A stretch of 9,566 nt of DNA from Undibacterium sp. (GTDB taxonomy: Bacteria; Pseudomonadota; Gammaproteobacteria; Burkholderiales; Burkholderiaceae_D), in contig JAIELM010000216.1 in assembly GCA_019752975.1 (NCBI GenBank), forward strand, positions 1 to 9,566, written 5' to 3'. Shown here piece after piece: positions 1-4,878 of the stretch. The notes beneath the pieces are model-generated. The model was not told the origin of the DNA and made no database searches. It saw nothing but the letters and a program-made list of their open reading frames with translations. The stretch's first letter is position 1. The number at the start of each line of letters is the position of its first letter. Made by a program: the position numbers and the translations under genes.

Positions 1-1077
1 GTGGTGGATAGCTATTCGCCTAAGCAGGTATTGATGGTGACTAAATTTACCAATGCATTTTTAGTAGGCACAATAGGTGTTTTAGTATTGCTAGGAGGTA
101 CGCAACTCTGGTTAATTGAACTGATCGCTTTTTTATTGGGTATCTCCACTGCCTTTAGCATCCCGTCAGGCATGGCAATGATGCCGCGTGTGGTGAGCGC
201 TTCTGCTTTGCCCGCTGCGAATAGTATGCTGTTAGGCTTGCGCCAGATGACGATGTTTATTGGTCCTGTGTTGGCGGGGCTAATGATTGCACTTTTTGGA
301 GATTTGGAACACGGTAAGATGGAGGATGCCGCTGGTCTGGGCACGGCATTTTTGTTTGATAGTTTCAGCTATTTAATCACCGCTTGGACTTTGAGTAAAG
401 TAGTGATGCGTCCGTTGGCACCGCAAGCCTTATCAACTGAAAATCAGCCTACAAAGGGGATCGCCCATTCGGTCTTTAGTGGTCTGGCCTATTGCTGGAA
501 CGAACCGCAACTACGTGTTTGTTTTAGCTATTGGGCAGTGATTGCCTTCTTTATTATGGGGCCAGTGCAAATTGCCTTGCCGTTGTTAGCTAATCAGGTG
601 GGAAATAGTGCGAGTGCCTTAGGTATATTGGCAGGTGCTCACGGGGTGGGGACCTTCATCGGGATGCTCATTTTTGGTGCAAAGCCAGGGCTCAGGTTAG
701 GTAATCTGGGTAGTACGATTTTGCTAGTTGATTTAATTGTCGGTGTTTTGTTTATACCTATGGCTTACGTTGACCACACTTGGCAAGCCGCTGCCTTGCT
801 ATTGTCGATAGGAGCGCTAGGTGGATTTTTGCACGTGACAATTTATACTTGGCTACAGCGGCAAGTTCCTCCCGCCATGATAGGTCGCGCTATGAGTATG
901 TTTATGTTTATTTTTATGGGCATAGGGCCTATCTCTGCCGCTTTCACTGGCTATTTGATGCGTAGTATTTCCTTGCAAAACTTGTTTTGGTTTTGTGGCG
1001 CAGCGTTGGTTGTTATCGTGTTGTTTGCCTGGTTGTTGACACCTATGAAGCGTGTGCAAGATAAGCTAGTGGCCTAA
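1..1077 (+). CDS. Major facilitator superfamily exporter, 5' end cut by window
   Basis: This is an inner-membrane secondary transporter of the major facilitator superfamily, probably a proton-driven drug or metabolite exporter of the MFS_3/EntS-like type; the substrate is unknown. The visible 358 residues are dominated by about ten hydrophobic helices, roughly at residues 11-32, 36-58, 72-103, 112-131, 170-192, 204-227, 233-257, 262-284, 294-319 and 325-350. A conserved late-helix pattern, GRAMSMFMFIFMGIGP (293-308), is typical of the family. The usual length is about 400-420 residues with twelve helices. The first visible residues (VDSYSPKQVL) resemble the cytoplasmic loop between helices 2 and 3, so about 60 residues are missing. 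The GTG at position 1 is therefore unlikely to be the true start and the frame should continue upstream. The 3' end overlaps the convergent hydrolase gene by 35 bp. The family call is secure; substrate and subfamily are not. Confidence 0.86.
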   Translation: MVDSYSPKQVLMVTKFTNAFLVGTIGVLVLLGGTQLWLIELIAFLLGISTAFSIPSGMAMMPRVVSASALPAANSMLLGLRQMTMFIGPVLAGLMIALFGDLEHGKMEDAAGLGTAFLFDSFSYLITAWTLSKVVMRPLAPQALSTENQPTKGIAHSVFSGLAYCWNEPQLRVCFSYWAVIAFFIMGPVQIALPLLANQVGNSASALGILAGAHGVGTFIGMLIFGAKPGLRLGNLGSTILLVDLIVGVLFIPMAYVDHTWQAAALLLSIGALGGFLHVTIYTWLQRQVPPAMIGRAMSMFMFIFMGIGPISAAFTGYLMRSISLQNLFWFCGAALVVIVLFAWLLTPMKRVQDKLVA

Positions 1078-1624
1078 GTTTTGCACCTAACAGTTCAAGG
1101 TAATGTGTTTGTGCTTTGAGTGAAAATCCAGCCGAATAAGGATTCATAAATCCATGTCGCGTCCCTTTAGCGATTTCGGCTTGGTGTCCAGATCGTCGTA
1201 AGCTCGCTACCAGTTCTGCGGGAGGGTAAGCGGCCTCTTGTTCGGCAAAAATAAATTGCGTCGGACAGTGCGCTTGCAAGTCGGGATAATCACGAATGCG
1301 CGAACCATAGAATAAGGTTGCGGAAGCTAGCGAAGGAGCGGGGGTTTCACACTGTAACCACCAAGCGCTAGCACCGACACTAAAGGCGATGACATGAGAA
1401 ATCTGGCACTGCTCGCGCAGGCTGTTAGTGATTTTTTTGGCATAGCTGGCCACGCCGCCACATGCTAAAAAATGTTGATAAGCTGTTTGCTCATTCTTAT
1501 GAAAAAGTGTGGTATCGAAGGGCGAGACGATATGACATTGAAGATCGAGATAACGAGCGATACTGGAAACGGCGGCGGTGTCGGCAAACACATCCGTGGC
1601 AATTAAGACGCTAGCTTGAGACAT
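1043..1624 (-). CDS. Dienelactone-hydrolase-like alpha/beta hydrolase
   Basis: This is a small, probably cytoplasmic alpha/beta hydrolase of 193 residues, resembling the dienelactone hydrolase family. Substrate and pathway are unknown. The N-terminus MSQASVLIATDVFAD fits the first core strand. The nucleophile elbow reads AFSVGAS with the candidate catalytic Ser at residue 82; the first glycine of the usual GxSxG is Ala. FYGSRIRDY (105-113) follows, then an acidic segment FAEQE (126-130) that may supply the triad acid. The HGFMNP motif with candidate catalytic His157 is characteristic of the family. I chose the ATG at 1624 because the family normally begins just before this strand. An in-frame TTG at 1702 would add 26 residues. 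Neither start has a good Shine-Dalgarno sequence. The gene is divergent from the effector-binding gene and its TAG stop lies inside the end of the MFS gene. Fold call fairly sure; specific enzyme activity not assignable. Confidence 0.77.
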   Translation of the reverse strand: MSQASVLIATDVFADTAAVSSIARYLDLQCHIVSPFDTTLFHKNEQTAYQHFLACGGVASYAKKITNSLREQCQISHVIAFSVGASAWWLQCETPAPSLASATLFYGSRIRDYPDLQAHCPTQFIFAEQEAAYPPAELVASLRRSGHQAEIAKGTRHGFMNPYSAGFSLKAQTHYLELLGAKLRPLAYLAHAS

Positions 1625-1770
1625 GAAAAAAAAGGACGACAGCGAAGCGACCAATAAAAATAAGAGAGGGCGCAGCGTAAAGCACTCGGGTGCAAGATGC
1701 AAGGTTTTTCAAGTTTCTTTCACTAGGATTTTTGTTGGCTAAAGTGCGCAAGATTTGTCAAACCTGTGCG

Positions 1771-1779
1771 TGCTATAGT
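1771..1779 (+). promoter_or_regulatory. Candidate extended -10 promoter for effector-binding gene
   Basis: The sequence TGCTATAGT has the TGN extension followed by TATAGT, five of six matches to the sigma-70 -10 consensus, 31 bp before the downstream ATG. A TTGTCA at 1755-1760 looks like a -35 box but is only 13 bp away, too close for normal use. An extended -10 can act with a weak -35, so the call rests on the -10 alone. Confidence 0.35.
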
Positions 1780-1799
1780 CGCGCCTTCATTAACCTTAT

Positions 1800-1803
1800 A
1801 AGG
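1800..1803 (+). promoter_or_regulatory. Ribosome binding site within a 10-bp palindrome
   Basis: AAGG lies 7 bp before the ATG at 1811 and supports that start. It forms the right half of the perfect palindrome CCTTATAAGG at 1794-1803. The palindrome could be an operator half-site arrangement or coincidence; it has no loop, so it is unlikely to form a useful hairpin within one transcript. Confidence 0.5.
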
Positions 1804-1810
1804 CCTAGTT

Positions 1811-2272
1811 ATGTGTACGCAAACAACGCAGTTAGAAAGTTTTATCGTCAGTGGATTACTTACTCGCACCACCAATCAAGCTGAACTACTTCCAGAAAGC
1901 GCTAAAATCGGTGCGTTATGGAGTGATTTTTTTGCGCAAAATTTGATGCAAATGATGCCGCATCAAAGCGCAACACCGAAGATGTTAGGCGTGTACGCCA
2001 ACTATGAATCTGATCTTACCGGGGCTTTTGATGTTATCGCTGGAATGGCAGTGACGCAAGCGGTGGAGGGCTATGCAAGTGTGCAAATACAAGCGGGAAC
2101 CTATCAAGTCTTTGAGTTTGAAGGTGATATGCCCGGCGCGGTCGTCGCGGCATGGACGGACGTGTGGGCGTATTTTGCCAGCAATCCACAAATTACCCGT
2201 CGTTACGGTAGCGATTTCGAGGAGTACCGTGATGCCCGAAGTGGGGCGATTTATATTGGGATATTGGCGTAA
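1811..2272 (+). CDS. Stand-alone effector-binding protein (GyrI-like / Cass2-type)
   Basis: This 153-residue protein is a single small-molecule-binding domain of the AraC effector-binding/GyrI-like superfamily, close in appearance to integron-associated Cass2 proteins. Such domains bind hydrophobic or cationic small molecules. Recognisable blocks are SGLLTRTTNQAE (14-25), the strongly conserved GVYANYESDLTGAFDVIAG (60-78), the second repeat strand and helix IQAGTYQVFEFEG...AWTDVWAYF (93-122), and RRYGSDFEEYRD (130-141), where the acidic FEEY residues usually line the ligand pocket. There is no helix-turn-helix, so it is not itself a DNA-binding regulator; it may act as a binding protein, a partner, or a free-standing sensor. 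The ATG at 1811 is supported by AAGG 7 bp upstream. It is transcribed away from the hydrolase and converges with the glycosyltransferase gene. Its TAA stop is the first triplet of a 12-bp tandem repeat. Family call good; ligand unknown. Confidence 0.86.
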   Translation: MCTQTTQLESFIVSGLLTRTTNQAELLPESAKIGALWSDFFAQNLMQMMPHQSATPKMLGVYANYESDLTGAFDVIAGMAVTQAVEGYASVQIQAGTYQVFEFEGDMPGAVVAAWTDVWAYFASNPQITRRYGSDFEEYRDARSGAIYIGILA

Positions 2273-2305
2273 AACAGCCATTAAAACATCCATTAAAACA
2301 TCCAT
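2270..2305. repeat. Three tandem 12-bp repeats between convergent stops
   Basis: Three copies of TAAAACAKCCAT lie end to end at 2270-2281, 2282-2293 and 2294-2305. The last two are identical and the first differs by one base (G for T at 2277). The tract starts at the TAA stop of the plus-strand effector-binding gene and ends one base before the TGA stop of the minus-strand glycosyltransferase. Because 12 is a multiple of 3, every copy offers an in-frame TAA to the plus-strand gene. Confidence 0.9.
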
Positions 2306-3499
2306 TCACGCTCTTTGTAACTGATAAGTGCCGGCCAGTCGCTGAGGTGTTTTGTTGGGGATGTCGCTGGTTCTACTGCCAAAGGTCGACTCAAGGCAGG
2401 CAAAGCGCGCATCCCACGAGTGCTGCTGTCTAAAGCTTTGTATTTCACTCATGCTGGTGTAGTGCGCTAGGCTGGTATCGAGCAAACTCGGTAAATGACT
2501 GTGTTCATCAAATAAAAAAACTCCATCAGATTTTCCCCGCAGCGCCATTTCTCCAAAATTGGTGGAGAGGACTGGTAGGCCAAGTGCGCGGTATTCATAA
2601 TATTTAATTGGATCGACCGAGGCCGTGAGTAAATTGGATTTAAATGGAATCAGTCCTACATCAAATTGCCGCATCGCTAGCATGGCATCTTCGTGTTGGC
2701 AGGCGGGCAGGAGTTGTATGTTGGCGGGTAGCGATCTTGGTGGCGGAGTAAATACCGGACCTATCAAGCGTAGGCAAAACTGGGGCCGACTTAGCGCAAT
2801 TTTGATCACCGCTTCCCAATCAAACCAGTGACCAATGGTACCGACATAACCTAGCACGGGGATGGTTTGTTTAAACGATTGTAGTTGCGGTGCAGGTAGC
2901 CTATCACTGGCGCAAGCATTGAGCACCACTGAGAGCTTGGAAGTATACTGATCAAAGCGCCGACTTGAGCTAGAAGATAAACTAATGTGCTGCACCTTGG
3001 CGGCAATTTGGCGCTCAGCATTTTGCATGGATAGTCGTGAAATTCCCTGATAAAACGCAGGAAAATCATCCATCGCATCATACATAGATGGTAACTGGGG
3101 ATGCTGTTGTAATACCTGAAGTGCTAATTTACTTGGTTTGCCGATGACGATGTGGGTTTGACCGCGTATTGATCTGACCGCAACGAATCGATCCACCTGT
3201 TCTAGGGTCGCACGCCAAAGTCCATGATTGAGCAGGCCGGAGCCTGGTATAGGTTCTAACGGTAACGCGCGTGGCGTAGCGAGCTCTAACCAATTTGGTA
3301 ATGCTACTTCTTGGGCTGGCGTGCTGGCTTCTTTTTGCAAGGCAAAACGGCGCATATCGGCGATATTTGGTAAGCGCGTAGGATAGGGATCTATCCATAG
3401 CACCGATGCATTGAAGCTGGTATGAAACCAGCGAACAAATTGGTGCGGCCTTTGGGCGAAGCTGGCCCACGGAACTGGAGAAAAGTAGACTAGACGCAT
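2306..3499 (-). CDS. GT4-like family glycosyltransferase of the polysaccharide locus
   Basis: This is a 397-residue cytoplasmic or membrane-associated glycosyltransferase with a GT-B fold, most like the GT4/GT1-type proteins that begin with a QRPH motif (TuaH-like). It should transfer a sugar from a nucleotide donor to a growing surface polysaccharide; donor and acceptor cannot be read from sequence. The N-terminal domain carries FSPVPWASFAQRPH (6-19) and YDAMDDFP (140-147). The C-terminal donor-binding domain starts near LGYVGTIGHWFDWEA (216-230), continues through RLIGPVF (244-250) and FDVGLIPF (279-286), and includes the nucleotide-sugar motif around DPIKYYEYRALGLPV (296-310) with Glu302 a likely nucleotide-contacting residue. 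The start at 3499 is supported by GGAG 8 bp upstream, and the gene overlaps the end of wecB by 10 bp, so translation is probably coupled. It is the last gene of the visible operon. It aligns by eye with residues 480-828 of the 828-residue protein encoded upstream. Confidence 0.87.
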   Translation of the reverse strand: MRLVYFSPVPWASFAQRPHQFVRWFHTSFNASVLWIDPYPTRLPNIADMRRFALQKEASTPAQEVALPNWLELATPRALPLEPIPGSGLLNHGLWRATLEQVDRFVAVRSIRGQTHIVIGKPSKLALQVLQQHPQLPSMYDAMDDFPAFYQGISRLSMQNAERQIAAKVQHISLSSSSSRRFDQYTSKLSVVLNACASDRLPAPQLQSFKQTIPVLGYVGTIGHWFDWEAVIKIALSRPQFCLRLIGPVFTPPPRSLPANIQLLPACQHEDAMLAMRQFDVGLIPFKSNLLTASVDPIKYYEYRALGLPVLSTNFGEMALRGKSDGVFLFDEHSHLPSLLDTSLAHYTSMSEIQSFRQQHSWDARFACLESTFGSRTSDIPNKTPQRLAGTYQLQRA

Positions 3500-4665
3500 G
3501 GGCTCAACTCCGGAATAGACAACTTCTGATCGGTTTCTGCGGTAGCGTTGAGGTGACTCGTCACAGAAAAATACTCGGCTAGGACGTCTACAATGCGCTG
3601 CGCAGCCAAACCATCACCGTAAGGCGAAATGCCTCTCGCCATAGCGGCATAGGCTGCTGGATCATCGAGTAGCGTTTGTGCTTCTTGGACGATGCGTTGG
3701 TAGCTAGCACCGACCAGTTTTACTACGCCTTGCTCCACCGCTTCTGGCCTTTCAGTTTCTTCACGCAGCACCAAGACAGGCTTACCTAGCGCTGGTGCTT
3801 CTTCTTGCACGCCACCAGAATCACTGATGATGAAATAGGCACGTTGCATGGCTGCGACGAAGGGCGCGTAATCTAGAGGTTCACACAAGTGCATATTGCT
3901 GAGTGAACCTAAGATCGCGTGTGCCGTGTGTTTGACATTGGGATTGGGATGGACTGGATACAAAAATTGGTCATGAGGATTGGTCTCTGCTAAGGTTTTT
4001 AAAGCACGGCAAATTGCCTCAAACGGGGCACCAAAATTTTCTCGTCTATGCGAGGTGATGAGCACTAAGCGCTTATGTGGGGCTAAATCTATTCCCAGAT
4101 CCAATTCGCGCTTGGCCGTCATGAGTAGTGCATCGATGACGGTATTGCCAGTGACGATGATATTGCTATCCGCTATCCCTTCGTTCAACAGATTCTGGCG
4201 CGAACCTTCGGTAGGGGCAAAATGCCATTGTGCGAGACGTCCAGTGAGTACCCGATTAGCTTCTTCGGGAAAAGGGTTTTGCATGTCCCAGGTGCGCAAT
4301 CCGGCTTCCACATGACCGATAGGAATGCGGTGATAGAAGCAAGCCAGTGATACCGTGAGTACGGTAGTGGTATCACCTTGTACTAAGACGACATCCGGTT
4401 TTTCCGCGAGTAAGACTTCATCTAAGTCGAGTAACATACGTCCCGTGAGTGTGGTGAGTGACTGATTGGGGCGCATGATATTGAGATCGATATCGGCCTC
4501 AATGTCAAAAAAATGGAGCACTTGATCTAGCATTTGCCTATGCTGCGCAGTGGCTAACACACGCACCTTGGCCCACGACTGATTTTGCAGCGCCAAAATA
4601 ACGGGTGCCATTTTGATGGCTTCGGGGCGGGTACCGACTACGCAAAGGATTTTTTTGTGGTACAT
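3490..4665 (-). CDS. wecB: UDP-N-acetylglucosamine 2-epimerase (non-hydrolysing)
   Basis: WecB/MnaA-type cytoplasmic enzyme that interconverts UDP-GlcNAc and UDP-ManNAc, supplying ManNAc or a ManNAc-derived sugar for a surface polysaccharide. The 391-residue length is close to normal for the family. The N-terminus KKILCVVGTRPEAIKMAPVI (4-23) is diagnostic. Catalytic-region residues are visible: Asp98 in QGDTTTV, Glu120 in GHVEAGLR, Glu134 in FPEEANR and His206 in TSHRREN. The UDP-binding segment SDSGGVQEEAPALGKPVLVLREETERPEA spans 281-309. No key residue is missing. The start at 4665 matches the family N-terminus but has only a weak purine-rich site upstream. It lies 213 bp after the methyltransferase/glycosyltransferase gene, across a repeat element, and overlaps the next gene by 10 bp. 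No dehydrogenase (wecC) is in the window, so whether the final sugar is ManNAc or ManNAcA cannot be told. Confidence 0.96.
   Translation of the reverse strand: MYHKKILCVVGTRPEAIKMAPVILALQNQSWAKVRVLATAQHRQMLDQVLHFFDIEADIDLNIMRPNQSLTTLTGRMLLDLDEVLLAEKPDVVLVQGDTTTVLTVSLACFYHRIPIGHVEAGLRTWDMQNPFPEEANRVLTGRLAQWHFAPTEGSRQNLLNEGIADSNIIVTGNTVIDALLMTAKRELDLGIDLAPHKRLVLITSHRRENFGAPFEAICRALKTLAETNPHDQFLYPVHPNPNVKHTAHAILGSLSNMHLCEPLDYAPFVAAMQRAYFIISDSGGVQEEAPALGKPVLVLREETERPEAVEQGVVKLVGASYQRIVQEAQTLLDDPAAYAAMARGISPYGDGLAAQRIVDVLAEYFSVTSHLNATAETDQKLSIPELSPCV
3508..3511 (-). promoter_or_regulatory. Ribosome binding site inside wecB for the next gene
   Basis: On the minus strand GGAG sits 8 bp before the ATG at 3499, within the last codons of wecB. 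It fixes the glycosyltransferase start and supports the 10-bp overlap as real. Confidence 0.6.
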
Positions 4666-4722
4666 GATATTCTCGAGTTTATTTTTGAGTACTACGTAAA
4701 TATTCAGTTCCCTATGTAAGCC

Positions 4723-4811
4723 GTCTTTCCCGCAGGTTTTTAGCGGGAATCCAGCGACTTTTGTTCAGCAACGGACGCCACTGGATTCCCGATTAAACCC
4801 TAGTGAATGAC
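4723..4811. repeat. REP/MITE-like inverted-repeat element
   Basis: A compact palindromic element sits in the spacer upstream of wecB. TTCCCGC (4727-4733) pairs with GCGGGAA (4743-4749) across a 9-base loop. Overlapping its right arm, CGGGAATCCAG (4744-4754) pairs perfectly with CTGGATTCCCG (4781-4791) across 26 bases. The two hairpins share 4744-4749 and so cannot form together. Outer ends GTCTTTC (4723-4729) and GAATGAC (4805-4811) are inverted copies with six of seven matches. This pattern resembles the dispersed CTGGATTCCCG/GCGGGAATGAC repeats seen in many betaproteobacteria and is reminiscent of Neisseria dRS3; the family assignment is inference. There is no U-tract on either strand, so it is not an ordinary terminator. 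Confidence 0.65.
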
Positions 4812-4813
4812 AT

Positions 4814-4843
4814 AAAATAGGGTGGAATACCTTGAAATTTCAA
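4814..4843 (-). promoter_or_regulatory. Possible sigma-70 promoter for wecB
   Basis: On the minus strand TTGAAA (4843-4838) and TATTTT (4819-4814) are separated by 18 bp and point towards wecB. The -35 box lies in the perfect palindrome TTGAAATTTCAA at 4832-4843. The transcript would include the inverted-repeat element in a leader of about 140 bases. Matches are moderate and the region is AT-rich, so this may be chance. Confidence 0.28.
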
Positions 4844-4878
4844 CTTCGTCATAGAGGGCTGAATAATTACAGCATTAT

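Noticed and set aside
1625..1702. A 26-residue hydrophobic N-terminal extension of the hydrolase from TTG 1702, resembling a signal peptide
   Set aside because: The family starts at the strand beginning MSQASVLIATD, the TTG has no ribosome site, and the region probably carries upstream regulatory sequence instead.
1755..1779. TTGTCA and TATAGT as a standard -35/-10 pair
   Set aside because: The 13-bp spacing is too short; only the extended -10 is kept as a candidate.
1985..2305. Minus-strand open frame starting with repeated MDVL units from the tandem repeats
   Set aside because: It is antisense to the conserved effector-binding gene and shows no protein-like pattern beyond the repeat.
4727..4791. 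The spacer hairpins as an intrinsic terminator
   Set aside because: Neither hairpin is followed by a T-rich run on either strand.
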